NCBI GenBank assembly: GCA_028870355.1
Contig: JAGWPU010000102.1
Span: 1 to 51,000 of the forward strand
Reading direction: 5' to 3'
DNA: 51,000 nt
Origin: Gammaproteobacteria bacterium
GTDB lineage: Bacteria; Pseudomonadota; Gammaproteobacteria; Steroidobacterales; Steroidobacteraceae
The translations under genes were made by a program, and so were the position numbers. Below the pieces are notes generated by a model. It ran no database searches and was not told the DNA's origin. It saw nothing but the letters and a program-made list of their open reading frames with translations. Positions 24,269 to 33,458 of this stretch are shown here, in pieces. Each line of letters opens with the position of its first letter. Position 1 is the first letter of the stretch.

Positions 24269-25303
24269 TCAGACCTGCTCGGCCCGCCAGGCGGCCGGGT
24301 AGTTCGCGCCGAGGGTCACGATCCGGCGCAGGAGATCCGCGTAGGCGATGCCGGCGCTCAGCGCCGACTGCGCGAAGTCCTCGCTCGCCGACAGATTCGG
24401 ATTCGCATTCGCCTCGAGCACGAACAGCTCGCCGTCCTCGCGGAGCCGGAAGTCCATCCGGGCGTAGCCGCTCAGGTGCAGCGCGCGGAAGATCCGCCGG
24501 GTCATCTGCTCGAGCCGCTGCACCGTCGCCTCCGGCAGATCCTTCGCCGCCGCGGTGCTGATCCCGTACTTCTGCTGGTAGCGGCGATCCCACTTGACCT
24601 TGCGCGTTGCGATCGCCGGCAGGTTCACCGGTAGCGTGCCGAAGGTCATTTCCCAGATCGGCAGCACCGTGAGCCGATCGTTGCCGAGCACGCCGACGTA
24701 GAGTTCGCGGCCCTCGACGTACTCCTCGACGAGCGCATCGGAATGGGTCTGCGTGTGGATGAACTCGATCCGTTCGGCGAGTTGCCGCGGATCCTCGACC
24801 ACCGACGCGTGCGCGATCCCGAGCGAGGCGTCCTCGGTCGAGGACTTCACGAACAGCGGGAAACGCAGTCGCCGGGGCACGCGCGGCCGGCGGCCCCGCG
24901 GGAACACCATGAATTGCGGCGTCGGTATGCGATGGTAGGTGAGCAGCTGCTTCGACAGCACCTTGTCCCGCGACAGCAGCATCCCGCGCGGATTGCAGCC
25001 GGTGTACGGCTGGCGCATCAGCTCGAGGAACGCGACGACGTGCTGATCGTAGGTCACGATGCCGTTGAATTCCTCGAGGAGGTTGAACGCGATGTCCGGC
25101 TGCCACTCGAGGATCGCCGCGCGCAACTCCGACAGGCTGTCGCTGATCCCGAGGGGCCGCACGTCGTGACCCGCGGCGCGCAGCTGCGAGATCACGTCGA
25201 ACTCGGTACGCCACTCGTCGATCTCCTGCGGCGTCGATCCCTCGAGCGAGTTCGGCGGAACCAGCGTCGAGTGCACGAGCACGAGCACGCGCAGGCGCTT
25301 CAC
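24269..25303 (-). CDS. ATP-grasp ligase, D-alanine-D-alanine ligase-like
   Basis: The 344-residue protein begins at GTG 25303, overlapping the stop of the upstream peptidase (GTGA). It has an N-terminal pre-ATP-grasp domain (LRVLVLVHSTLVPP), a central ATP-binding part (LLSRDKVLSKQLLTYHRIPTP, FPLFVKSSTEDASLGIAHAS, ALVEEYVEGRELYVGVLG) and the metal-binding end (GYARMDFRLREDGELFVLEANANPNL). These residues fit an active carboxylate-amine ligase. It is probably not the housekeeping Ddl; coupling with a zinc peptidase suggests a peptide- or amino-acid-ligating role. Confidence 0.85.
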   Translation of the reverse strand: MKRLRVLVLVHSTLVPPNSLEGSTPQEIDEWRTEFDVISQLRAAGHDVRPLGISDSLSELRAAILEWQPDIAFNLLEEFNGIVTYDQHVVAFLELMRQPYTGCNPRGMLLSRDKVLSKQLLTYHRIPTPQFMVFPRGRRPRVPRRLRFPLFVKSSTEDASLGIAHASVVEDPRQLAERIEFIHTQTHSDALVEEYVEGRELYVGVLGNDRLTVLPIWEMTFGTLPVNLPAIATRKVKWDRRYQQKYGISTAAAKDLPEATVQRLEQMTRRIFRALHLSGYARMDFRLREDGELFVLEANANPNLSASEDFAQSALSAGIAYADLLRRIVTLGANYPAAWRAEQV

Positions 25304-26361
25304 AGGGCGACCCGCGGCAGCTGCCGCTCCTCGTAGGATTCCGCGAGCCGGGCGATCAACCACGCGAGCTGGGTCCGCAGTTCGCGGCGCGGGCCGTGCA
25401 CGCGCAGATCGAGCGTCTCGCAGCGCGCGATCACGAGGCGCAGGACCTGTCGCACCAGATAATCGCCGAACGCGCCGGAGCGGACGAGCTGACGGCGCAG
25501 CGGATTCGCGAGGTCCCGGATCGCGTGGGCCGCGTTCGGCGCGGTGCGCCGGGCCGGCGTCGCGGTGAATATCTTCAGCAGCAGATCGTCCGCGGCCAAG
25601 CGCCGAGGAGCCTTCAGGCTCGCGCGCTTGTACGCGTAGTGCGCGCGCAGCGTGCGCGGATTCTCGGCGAGGTCCTCGACGTGCCGACGATCGACCACCG
25701 GCGGCGCGGTGGCGCCGATCTCGGCGATCAATCCATCGATGAACTCCAGCTTGCGCAGCGCCGGCCAGTCCGCGTAGTCGACGCGCCAGCCGGACCGCGG
25801 TTGCAGCCAGACCGCGAACGTTTCGGCAAAGTCCTCGGTCGGGTGGGCCTGCGCGTACCAGTCACCGAGATGCTGCACGTAGCGCCGGCTCCCTGGCCGC
25901 GGTCGGTAGCTGTGCGGATACGGCAGGGATGCCGGTCCGAAGACTTCGCGCCAGCGGCGGCGCCGTCGCAGACGGTACGCACTGTCGATCGCGTGCCCGG
26001 TCTCGTGGCGCAGGATGCGCATCAGGAATTGGCGGTTCCCGCCCTCGACCTCACCGGTGAAGCGGCGCTCCAAACGTGCGAGCCGCGGATGCGCCAGGTA
26101 GAACGGGATCGCGATGCCCGGCACGCCGTCCGGCGAGAACCACTCCTCGGCGAGCCAGCAGTGGGGCCGGAACCGGATGTGGCGGCGCGCGAGTTCGGCG
26201 TAGAGCCTCTCGATCGCCTCCTCGAGCACCGTCCCGGTGATCGACAGGCCGAGGTCGCAGAACCGCAGGCTGAGGAGTTGCTCGTCGTCGAGCCGCTCCC
26301 AGGCGCGCGCGCGCGCGGACGCGGCGCGATCGGCGGGACGGCGGAGCGAGGACTTCGGCAC
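25300..26361 (-). CDS. Putative zinc metallopeptidase (HETGH)
   Basis: From GTG 26361 the protein has 353 residues. The zinc-binding motif HETGH is at about 119-123 (LMRILRHETGHAIDSAYRL) and a third ligand is likely in HPTEDFAETFAVWLQP further on, giving a gluzincin-like pattern. There is no signal peptide, so it should act in the cytoplasm. Its stop is shared with the ATP-grasp start. The combination of zinc peptidase and ATP-grasp ligase recurs in proteobacteria, but I know of no established function. The start is uncertain, as no ribosome-binding site is visible. Confidence 0.75.
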   Translation of the reverse strand: MPKSSLRRPADRAASARARAWERLDDEQLLSLRFCDLGLSITGTVLEEAIERLYAELARRHIRFRPHCWLAEEWFSPDGVPGIAIPFYLAHPRLARLERRFTGEVEGGNRQFLMRILRHETGHAIDSAYRLRRRRRWREVFGPASLPYPHSYRPRPGSRRYVQHLGDWYAQAHPTEDFAETFAVWLQPRSGWRVDYADWPALRKLEFIDGLIAEIGATAPPVVDRRHVEDLAENPRTLRAHYAYKRASLKAPRRLAADDLLLKIFTATPARRTAPNAAHAIRDLANPLRRQLVRSGAFGDYLVRQVLRLVIARCETLDLRVHGPRRELRTQLAWLIARLAESYEERQLPRVAL

Positions 26362-26404
26362 CAGGAAAATTATAGGCGGCGTGCGCACGCGGCGCACGGG
26401 GTGC

Positions 26405-27877
26405 TCAGGACTTCGGCGCGAGCGCGGCCGCGAGCAGCCGGTCGGCCATTTCGCGCAGCGCCGCCGCACGCCGGATCGCACCGCGCCAGGCCGCCGGGAT
26501 CGCCTCGATCCCCCACAAGGCCCCTGCGAGCTGTCCATACAACGCGCCGGCCAGATCGGCGTCCCCGCCGCGGTTCACGATCGCGAGCAGCCCGTCGCGA
26601 AACCCGCCACCGCTCAGCACCGTGGCCGTCGCGAGACGCAGCGCCGCGAACGGATCGACGCCGGAAGGGAACGGCAGCGCGCTCGGCGCCGGCCGCGCGT
26701 CGGGGCCGAGCACCACGTCGAGGATCCCCGGCGGCGCGGCGGCGTGCTCGATCCAGAATTCGCGCGCGGTCGCGAGCAGGGTTTCGCGACGCGCGCCGTG
26801 CAGCGCGGCGAGCATCAGCGCGGCGTGCGCGATCGCGGCGTGCCGCACCGGAATCGAGGCGTCGGTCACCGCCGCGGCCGCCGCGGATCCGGCGAACACC
26901 CGCGACGGATCCGACGCGGCGAACAGTGCGACGATGCCGGCGCGCACGATCGCCTCCGGTCCGCCCTCGACCGGCGCGGACCGCTGCAGCGAGGCCGCGA
27001 CCGCAGCCGTGATGCCGACGCAGTGTCCCGTGCTGCTGCACTCGCCGTGACGTTGCCAGCGGCGGTAGCGCGCGCGCTGATCGTCCTCCTCGAACGCGTC
27101 GGTCGACAGGAGGCTCTCCGCCAGACACAGGCTCATCGAGGTGTCGTCGGTCCACGCGCCGGGCGGCAGCTGCCAGTGACCGCCACCGACGAAGCCCGTG
27201 ATCGGTGCGAACGAGCCCGGTCGTCGATACTGCGTCGACGCGCCGAGGGCATCGCCGCAGGCGAGGCCGATCACGCCGCCGTGATAGCGCGAGCGCAGTC
27301 GGCCGACGAGCGCAAGATCCAGCACGTCCACGGCGGCCTCGTCCGCCGCACCCGGATCGCTCCAGGTCTCGACGCAGCGACGCTGCGCCTCGTTCTCCGG
27401 TTCGCCCATCGCCTCGTCCGCGCCGGCGGCGACGCACGCGGCGATCCACGCGCGTCTCGCACGCTCGAGCGCGGCGTCGCTCGCCTCGCCCTGCCGGCGC
27501 AGCCAGCAACCGGCGACCGCAACGAGGCGGCCCGCGTCATCGCCCGCGTGCAGGTACACCCGGTGCCCGACTTCGAGCGCTCGACCGACGTAATCCAGGG
27601 TCTCGGCCATCGCGACCGACGTCGCCGGCACCTCGCCGCGACCGATCGCCCGCCGTACGTAGATCACGTAGCGCCCGTCGTCGGCGCGCGACGTGGGCAG
27701 GCGATGATCGTACGGGGCGCATTCGCCGGCGCGCGTCAGATCGATGAAATAGCTGATGCCCGCATCGAGCAGCGCCGCGATGCGCGCCTCCACGCCACCG
27801 GCGGCGGCCGGATGATCCCCGAGCAGCAGGCGGCCGGGCTCGAGCCAGGCGCTGCGCGGCGGCGATACCGACTCCAC
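26405..27877 (-). CDS. Fusion of a degenerate protein-phosphatase-like domain and an ADP-ribosylglycohydrolase
   Basis: The 490-residue protein starts at GTG 27877, 5 bases after ttcA. Residues 1-130 resemble a dual-specificity/tyrosine-phosphatase domain, but the P-loop reads HAGDDAGR (110-117) where CX5R needs a cysteine: Cys111 is Ala while Arg117 remains. From about residue 205 an ADP-ribosylglycohydrolase (DraG/ARH-like) domain follows, with GDALGAS, AWTDDTSMSLCLAESLL and NRGGDADLAGALYGQLAGALWG, which supply the two magnesium-binding clusters. It should remove ADP-ribose from protein or another acceptor. The N-domain is probably a phosphate-binding or inactive module. Confidence 0.85.
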   Translation of the reverse strand: MESVSPPRSAWLEPGRLLLGDHPAAAGGVEARIAALLDAGISYFIDLTRAGECAPYDHRLPTSRADDGRYVIYVRRAIGRGEVPATSVAMAETLDYVGRALEVGHRVYLHAGDDAGRLVAVAGCWLRRQGEASDAALERARRAWIAACVAAGADEAMGEPENEAQRRCVETWSDPGAADEAAVDVLDLALVGRLRSRYHGGVIGLACGDALGASTQYRRPGSFAPITGFVGGGHWQLPPGAWTDDTSMSLCLAESLLSTDAFEEDDQRARYRRWQRHGECSSTGHCVGITAAVAASLQRSAPVEGGPEAIVRAGIVALFAASDPSRVFAGSAAAAAVTDASIPVRHAAIAHAALMLAALHGARRETLLATAREFWIEHAAAPPGILDVVLGPDARPAPSALPFPSGVDPFAALRLATATVLSGGGFRDGLLAIVNRGGDADLAGALYGQLAGALWGIEAIPAAWRGAIRRAAALREMADRLLAAALAPKS

Positions 27878-27882
27878 GGCGC

Positions 27883-28743
27883 TCAGAACAGAGGCTCCTC
27901 GGGTTGCGCGTCGAGAGGCTCGTCGAGGGTCGGCGACTCCTCGGCACCGGGACCGGCGGCGCGCCGGCGCGCATCGATTCCCGCGAAGTCGAACGCGGCC
28001 GGATCGGCGAGCTGCGAGAGCGCGACGTGGCGCAGGCTCGAGAAGATCGATTCGACCCGTCCCGGGTGCTCCCGCTCCCAGCCGGCGAGCAGCTGCTTGA
28101 CCGCGATGCGCTGGGAATTCGGCTGCGAGCCGCACAGCGTGCACGGGATGATCGGGAACCGCCGCGCGGCGGCGTAGCGCACGATCAATCGCTCCGGTAC
28201 GTAGCACAGCGGGCGGATCACGACGTGTCGCCGGTCCTCGCTCAGCAGCTTCGGTGGCATCGCCTTCAGGCGACCCCCGTGGAACAGATTCAGGAACAGC
28301 GTCTCGACGAGATCGTCGCGATGGTGTCCGAGCGCGATCTTGGTGACGCCGTTCTCGGCGGCGAACCGGTACAGCGCGCCCCGGCGCAGCCGCGAGCACA
28401 GGCCGCACATCGTCTTGCCGTCCGGGATCACGCGTTTGACGACGGCGTACGTGTTCTGCTCGATGATGTGGTAACGCACGCCGAGACCGTCGAGATAGCG
28501 CGGCAACACCTCGGCGGGGAAGCCCGGCTGCTTCTGATCGAGATTCACCGCGAGCAACTCGAAACGGACCGGAGCGTTCCTCTGCAGGCTGAGCAGCAGG
28601 TCGAGCATCGTGTACGAGTCCTTGCCGCCCGACAGGCACACCATCACCCGATCGCCATCGGCGATCATCTGGTAGTCCTCGATCGCCTTGCCGACGAGGC
28701 CTCGGAGCCGCGACTGCAGCCGCTTGAAGTTGCCCGACGTCAC
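27883..28743 (-). CDS. ttcA: tRNA 2-thiocytidine synthetase TtcA
   Basis: The 286-residue protein has the PP-loop SGGKDSY (38-44) for adenylation and the iron-sulfur cysteine pairs in [10 protein letters not shown] and [12 protein letters not shown]. TtcA adds sulfur to cytidine 32 of certain tRNAs using an oxygen-sensitive [4Fe-4S] cluster. It starts at GTG 28743, 4 bases behind the M32 carboxypeptidase. The C-terminal tail after FAGIDARRR is acidic and variable. Confidence 0.96.
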   Translation of the reverse strand: MTSGNFKRLQSRLRGLVGKAIEDYQMIADGDRVMVCLSGGKDSYTMLDLLLSLQRNAPVRFELLAVNLDQKQPGFPAEVLPRYLDGLGVRYHIIEQNTYAVVKRVIPDGKTMCGLCSRLRRGALYRFAAENGVTKIALGHHRDDLVETLFLNLFHGGRLKAMPPKLLSEDRRHVVIRPLCYVPERLIVRYAAARRFPIIPCTLCGSQPNSQRIAVKQLLAGWEREHPGRVESIFSSLRHVALSQLADPAAFDFAGIDARRRAAGPGAEESPTLDEPLDAQPEEPLF

Positions 28744-28747
28744 GCGC

Positions 28748-30247
28748 TCAACTCGCCTCGAGGTACTTCGCTTCCAGGCAGCGCAGGTAGGCCGCGGCCG
28801 ACAGGGGTTTGCCGGTCGCGTGCTGGATGAGTTCCTTCAGCGGCAGACGCGCCCCGACCCCGTGCACGTGATCCCGCAGCCATTCGAGCACGCCAGCGAA
28901 CTGGCCCGCTGCGATCTCCTCGTCGAGCGCAGGACGCTCCCCGCGCAGCGCCTCGTACAGCTGGCCGGCGATCACCGCCCCGAGCGCATACGACGGAAAG
29001 TAGCCGAAATGCCCGACGGCCCAGTGGATGTCCTGGAGACAGCCGTCGACGTCGCTTCCCGGGCGCAGCCCGAGTCGCTGGTCGAGCGCCTCGTTCCACG
29101 CCGCCGGCAGGTCCGCGACCGCGAGTGCGCCGTCGAGGATCCGCTTCTCGAGGTCGTAGCGGGCCATGATGTGCACCGGATAGGTCAGCTCGTCGGCGTC
29201 CATACGGATCGGTGCGCGGCGGACTCGAATCAGGTGCCGATAGAGGTTCTCGTCCTGCCACTCCGGACCCATCACCTGCAGGTGCTTCTCCAGCAGGGGC
29301 CGCAGGTATTTCACGAAGGCCCGCCCGCGGCACAGGTTCATCTCGAACAACAGCGACTGGCTCTCCTCGAGCGCGAGTCCGCGGTCCTGGCCGACCGGCT
29401 GATCGAGCCAGGGCTGCGGCAGCCCGAGGTCGTACAGCGCATGACCGGTTTCGTGCACCGCGCCGAGCAGCCCGGTGAAGGGGTCGGCGACGTCGATCCG
29501 GGTGGTGATGCGGATGTCACCCGGCACGCCCTCGGTGAACGGATGCTCGCTCTCGTCGAGCCGGCCGCGTTCGAACGGGAACCCCATCGCCTTCAGCACG
29601 TCGACGATCAGCTGGCGCTGCCGTCCGACCGTGAACTTGCCCTCGATCGGCAGCGGTGGCTGGGTCGACTGCAGTTCGATCGCCTGATGGATCAGGCCCG
29701 GGAGTTTTCGCGACAGCGACTTGAAGATCGTTTCGATGTCGGCGGTCGTGATCCCCGGGGTGAAGGCGTCGACCAGCGCATCGTACGGCGCGAGGCCGCG
29801 CGCCTGGCCGACGAGCGCGGCCTTGTCCCTCACGAGGTGCACGACTTCGGTCAGATACGGTGCGAAGACCTTGAAGTCGCCGGCCTTGCGCGCTTCGACC
29901 CAGAAGACCTCGGCGCGCGCAGTTGCCTTCGCGAGCCGGGCGACCAGCGACGGCGGCGTCGCGATCGCGTGGTCGCGCTGGCGGCGCATCTCGCGCAGGT
30001 TCGCACGCGCCCAGTCGTCGAGTTGCGAGGCGCCCGCCTCGGCCCGCTCGAGCAGGCGCGCGACCTTCGGCGTGGTCAACAGCGCATGGTGTTCCGTCTC
30101 GAGCGCCGCGAGCTGCTCGCCACGCACCTCGGCGCTGCCGCGAGGCATCATCACCGCCGCGTCCCAGCGCAGCAGCGACAGCGCGCCGCGGAACGCGTGC
30201 AGGCGTCGAAACTCTTGCTCGAGTTGCTGGTAAGGGGTCAACGCCAT
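28748..30247 (-). CDS. Carboxypeptidase Taq (M32 family)
   Basis: The 499-residue protein matches M32 metallocarboxypeptidases in length and has the zinc motif HETGH in [15 protein letters not shown], preceded by the M32 block [15 protein letters not shown] and followed by [16 protein letters not shown] with the third ligand Glu, and [13 protein letters not shown]. It removes C-terminal residues from peptides in the cytoplasm. It is the first gene of the minus-strand operon continuing with ttcA, the ARH fusion, the zinc peptidase, the ATP-grasp ligase and the HAD gene. Confidence 0.95.
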   Translation of the reverse strand: MALTPYQQLEQEFRRLHAFRGALSLLRWDAAVMMPRGSAEVRGEQLAALETEHHALLTTPKVARLLERAEAGASQLDDWARANLREMRRQRDHAIATPPSLVARLAKATARAEVFWVEARKAGDFKVFAPYLTEVVHLVRDKAALVGQARGLAPYDALVDAFTPGITTADIETIFKSLSRKLPGLIHQAIELQSTQPPLPIEGKFTVGRQRQLIVDVLKAMGFPFERGRLDESEHPFTEGVPGDIRITTRIDVADPFTGLLGAVHETGHALYDLGLPQPWLDQPVGQDRGLALEESQSLLFEMNLCRGRAFVKYLRPLLEKHLQVMGPEWQDENLYRHLIRVRRAPIRMDADELTYPVHIMARYDLEKRILDGALAVADLPAAWNEALDQRLGLRPGSDVDGCLQDIHWAVGHFGYFPSYALGAVIAGQLYEALRGERPALDEEIAAGQFAGVLEWLRDHVHGVGARLPLKELIQHATGKPLSAAAYLRCLEAKYLEAS

Positions 30248-30395
30248 GAGATCGGATCCGGCTCGCCGCGCGGACCATCGCGCAATGGTCCCCGGGGGAC
30301 GACTGCGGGTCGCGGCGGTCTTTCGCCGCCCAGTGTACCAGAGCGCTGCCCCCGGAACCCGCCCGGACAGCGATTAGTTCATTTGAATCAGGAAG

Positions 30396-30917
30396 TTAAT
30401 GACTTCCCACGGGCGTTCGGCAGGGCATCGCGCACAGGTCGCGCAGCGGCAGGGTCCCGCGCTCGTGGAACGGCAGCGAATGGAACAGGGGCAGATCGAG
30501 ACGCACGACGCCGTCGAGCTCGTAGGGGATCGTCGCCGTCGATCGACCGAGGCGCGGCGCGAGCGCCGCCATCCCTGCGGCCAGGTTCGCGCTCACGGTC
30601 ATCTGAAAGCGCGCAGCGCCCATCGGCGGGATGATGAATGGACGCAGCGAGGTGCCGCTCGCGACCTGTTCGCCGCCGAGGCGCAGGCGCGCGCGCACCC
30701 GCTCGATCGGCAACGCATGGGCGTTCGGATTGTCGATTCGCAGGTCGAGACGGAAATCCTGCTGGAACAGATTGCCGCCGAGCAGCTCGATGCCGGTGAG
30801 CGTGAGCCGCGGCGTCGCGACCCGCGGCGCGAGCGTCGAACACGCGGACAGGACAATCGCCGCGATCGCACAGGCTCCGGCGCCCACCGCGCGGCGGCGG
30901 CGTGGCACAATCGGCAT
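30396..30917 (-). CDS. LEA type 2 / WHy-domain lipoprotein
   Basis: The 173-residue protein has a signal sequence ending in the lipobox LSAC (IAAIVLSACSTLAP), so it is a probable lipoprotein. The rest is a beta-sandwich of the LEA-14/WHy kind (GIELLGGNLFQQDFRLDLRIDNPNA, the IDNPN motif, and IPYELDGVVRLDLP). Such proteins may protect against desiccation or bind membrane lipids. The TAA stop sits inside a small inverted repeat (GGAAGT/ACTTCC, 30391-30407). Start at ATG 30917; GTG 30944 is possible. Confidence 0.8.
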   Translation of the reverse strand: MPIVPRRRRAVGAGACAIAAIVLSACSTLAPRVATPRLTLTGIELLGGNLFQQDFRLDLRIDNPNAHALPIERVRARLRLGGEQVASGTSLRPFIIPPMGAARFQMTVSANLAAGMAALAPRLGRSTATIPYELDGVVRLDLPLFHSLPFHERGTLPLRDLCAMPCRTPVGSH

Positions 30918-30952
30918 CGGCACGGGCGTGACGTCGAGGTTCACTGCAGAGG

Positions 30953-31555
30953 ATGATACCGAGAATTCCCGGCGACATCGCTGTCGCCAAACGCCTACGC
31001 TCGCGGCGCGTCCCGCACCCGCTCCTCCTCGCCGCAGGACTGCTCGCCGCCGCCGCGCTCGCGAATGCGTCCGCGATTCGCGTCGCGCGCGCGACGATCC
31101 CGGTGTGCTTGCCGGGTGGGCACGGCTATCTGCGCGCGCGGATCGGCGGCTCGATCGACGCGAACCTGCACTGGCCGAACCGCGGCACCTGGTGCGCCGG
31201 GGAGCCGAAGCTCGACCCGTCCGGCATACGCATGAGTTTTCGGCGCGCGAGCGGCGCGCGGCCGCGCCTGCTGTTCCTGTTCGGCCTGACCGGCGTGCGC
31301 GAGGGGGCACCGCTGCGCGAGGGGCGACTCAACCTCACGGTAATCGACGAGAGCGACGGCCGGGTATTCGGCACGCTCGGCGATCGGCGCTGCACGATCG
31401 ACTCGTTGACGCAGCGACGCCTCGCGGCGGCGCACACCTACCGGGTCGAGGTGCACGGCTTCTGCACGGAACCCGCTCGCGCGATTCACGGCCGCGGCGA
31501 GATCCTGGTCAGTCGCTTCGATTTCGCGGGCCCGGTGAATTATGCGGCTCGCTGA
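30953..31555 (+). CDS. Secreted hypothetical protein, 200 residues
   Basis: The protein has a basic N-terminus followed by a hydrophobic stretch (LLLAAGLLAAAALANASA), a plausible signal peptide. The mature part contains four spaced cysteines (IPVCLPGG, GTWCAGEP, DRRCTID, HGFCTEP), which could form two disulfides, and beta-rich sequence. I do not recognise the family. Its end overlaps the DUF192 gene start by 14 bases, so the two are likely co-expressed. Confidence 0.68.
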   Translation: MIPRIPGDIAVAKRLRSRRVPHPLLLAAGLLAAAALANASAIRVARATIPVCLPGGHGYLRARIGGSIDANLHWPNRGTWCAGEPKLDPSGIRMSFRRASGARPRLLFLFGLTGVREGAPLREGRLNLTVIDESDGRVFGTLGDRRCTIDSLTQRRLAAAHTYRVEVHGFCTEPARAIHGRGEILVSRFDFAGPVNYAAR

Positions 31556-32063
31556 CGCGCGCACGATCCGGGCGCGCACGCGGGCCGGGCTCGCCGGCCC
31601 GATCCTCGCGCTGCTCGCACTGCTCGCGGGCACCGTCACGCCACGGGCCGTCCGCGCGGCTGCGCCAGAACCGCTGTCGGCGTTCCCGCACAGCGTGCTC
31701 GCGATCCGCACCGCGGCGGGGCAGGTCATCGATTTTCGCATCTGGATCGCGAACACGCCTCAACGAGCCGAGCAAGGCTTGATGTTCGTGCGCGATCTCG
31801 CCGCGCACGACGGCATGCTGTTCCCGTTCCCGCAGGAGCAGCCGGTCGTGATGTGGATGAAGAACACCTACGTGCCGCTCGACATGCTCTTCGTCGACGC
31901 GCACGGCCGGATCGCGGCGATCACGCGGCGCGCGCAACCGCTGTCGCGCGACCTGATCTATGCGCCCGCGGGGACCCGCGCGGTCGTCGAGCTGCAGGGC
32001 GGGGTCTGCGATCGGCTCGGGATCCGGGTCGGCGATCACGCCCTCTCGAACGCGCTCCCGTAG
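31542..32063 (+). CDS. DUF192-family exported protein
   Basis: The 173-residue protein carries an N-terminal signal segment (LALLALLAGTVTPRAVRAAA) and the DUF192 core: RIWIANTPQRAEQGLMFV, MLFPFPQEQPVVMWMKNTYVPLDMLFVD and AVVELQGGVCDRLGIRVGD. The phrase WMKNT-PLDM is diagnostic of this family of small beta-barrel-like proteins, whose role is unknown. It is probably periplasmic. Confidence 0.9.
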   Translation: MRLADARTIRARTRAGLAGPILALLALLAGTVTPRAVRAAAPEPLSAFPHSVLAIRTAAGQVIDFRIWIANTPQRAEQGLMFVRDLAAHDGMLFPFPQEQPVVMWMKNTYVPLDMLFVDAHGRIAAITRRAQPLSRDLIYAPAGTRAVVELQGGVCDRLGIRVGDHALSNALP

Positions 32064-32203
32064 CCGCCACCCCCGGGGGTCTCGATCTCGCACTCGCCGC
32101 CCTCGCGCCGAGTCGCCTCATCGTTGCTCGCCTGCGCCCGCTTCGCCGCCCCGTTTGTTATCGTAGGGCCCCCGACGCCCGATGAGCGGCACGACGCCCC
32201 GCG

Positions 32204-33439
32204 ATGTCCTCGACTGCGCCCCGTTCCAGACCACCGACGTCCGCGAAGCCCGTTCCGCGGCGCCGCCGATGGCCACGTGCGATCCGGCGTCCGGCGCGCC
32301 TGCGCGCGTTCGAGCGCGCGTTCGAGCGCGCCGCCCCCGCGCTCGCGGCGCTGCTCGCCGCGCTGTGCGGCGCGCTGGCGATCCGTCCTTACGCCACGCC
32401 GATGCTCGCTGCGCTCGCCGTCGTCGGGAATCGCCGCGCCGGCGCGATCGATCTCGCCGCCTTTCCGCACGTGATCGTCGGGTCCGCGCTCGCGCTGATG
32501 TCGTTCGGCCTGCTGCTGCGCACGCGCATCGCATGGGTGATCGCGTTGCTGCTCGGTGCATTCGTCGCCGCGCTGTCCTGGCGGAGCGCGCAGACGCCGA
32601 CGCTGGTGTTCTGGGCCGCCGCGCTGCTGATCGTCGTGCTGCTCGTGCACGCGCGACGTTTCGATCGCAGCAACCTCGCGGCGAGCTCGCTGTTCGCACT
32701 GCTGAGCGTCGGCACCCTGCTGCTGTACGGGGTGCTCGGCTCGTTGTGGTTCGGCGCCGGCTACGCGCCGGCGATACGCGATCTGCCGACCGCGTTCTAT
32801 TATACGATCGAGACGATGTCGACGGTCGGCTACGGCGACATCCTGCCGCGCACGACCGAGGCTCGGATGTTCACCGTGTCGATGATCGTGCTCGGCATCA
32901 CGGTATTCGCGACGACGCTGTCGGTCGTGATCGGGCCGCTGGTCGGCGGCAGCATCAAGCGCGCACTCGAGGGTCGCATGCAGAGCAAGCAACGCACCGG
33001 GCACTTCGTGATCATCGGCACCTCGGCGCTCGCGTACGCGCTCTGGAAGCAGCTCGAGTCGCGCGGCGCGGCGGTCACGGTGATCGCGCCGCCCGACCGG
33101 CCATCGCCCTACCCGCCGGAGGCGGACGTGATCACCGGCGACCCGAACCGCAACGAGGTGCTCGAGACCGCTGGCGTGCCGCAGGCCCGCGCGGTGCTGA
33201 CCTTGCGCGACGACGACGCGGAGAACGCGTTCGCGGTGCTCGCCGTCAAGGAAATCGCGCCGCAGGTGAAGACGATCGCCGGCGTGAACGATGCACGGCA
33301 CCTCGGCAAGATCCGGCGGGTGCAGCCGGACATGCTGTTCGCGCCCCAGGTGCTCGGGAGCGACCTGCTGGTGCGGGCCTTGTTCAACGAACCGATCGAC
33401 AAGGACACGGTCGACCAGCTGCTGTTCGCCCGCAGCTGA
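32204..33439 (+). CDS. kch: Voltage-gated potassium channel Kch
   Basis: The 411-residue protein has about six membrane segments, a pore loop with selectivity filter STVGYGD (TMSTVGYGDILP), and a C-terminal RCK/TrkA-N domain (HFVIIGTSALAYALWKQL and VLTLRDDDAENAFAVLAVKE). Domain order, length and local phrases (TAFYYTIETMSTVGYGD, GITVFATTLS) match enterobacterial Kch closely. It regulates potassium flux across the inner membrane. The ATG at 32204 gives the expected length, although the first 40 residues are Arg- and Pro-rich. Confidence 0.93.
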   Translation: MSSTAPRSRPPTSAKPVPRRRRWPRAIRRPARLRAFERAFERAAPALAALLAALCGALAIRPYATPMLAALAVVGNRRAGAIDLAAFPHVIVGSALALMSFGLLLRTRIAWVIALLLGAFVAALSWRSAQTPTLVFWAAALLIVVLLVHARRFDRSNLAASSLFALLSVGTLLLYGVLGSLWFGAGYAPAIRDLPTAFYYTIETMSTVGYGDILPRTTEARMFTVSMIVLGITVFATTLSVVIGPLVGGSIKRALEGRMQSKQRTGHFVIIGTSALAYALWKQLESRGAAVTVIAPPDRPSPYPPEADVITGDPNRNEVLETAGVPQARAVLTLRDDDAENAFAVLAVKEIAPQVKTIAGVNDARHLGKIRRVQPDMLFAPQVLGSDLLVRALFNEPIDKDTVDQLLFARS

Positions 33440-33458
33440 CGAGCGGAGGCCGGCGGCG

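Noticed and set aside
26369-26374. TATAAT on the minus strand just before the zinc peptidase start
   Set aside because: No -35 element at proper distance (GTGCGC) and only 8 bases to the start codon; a leaderless promoter is possible but unsupported.
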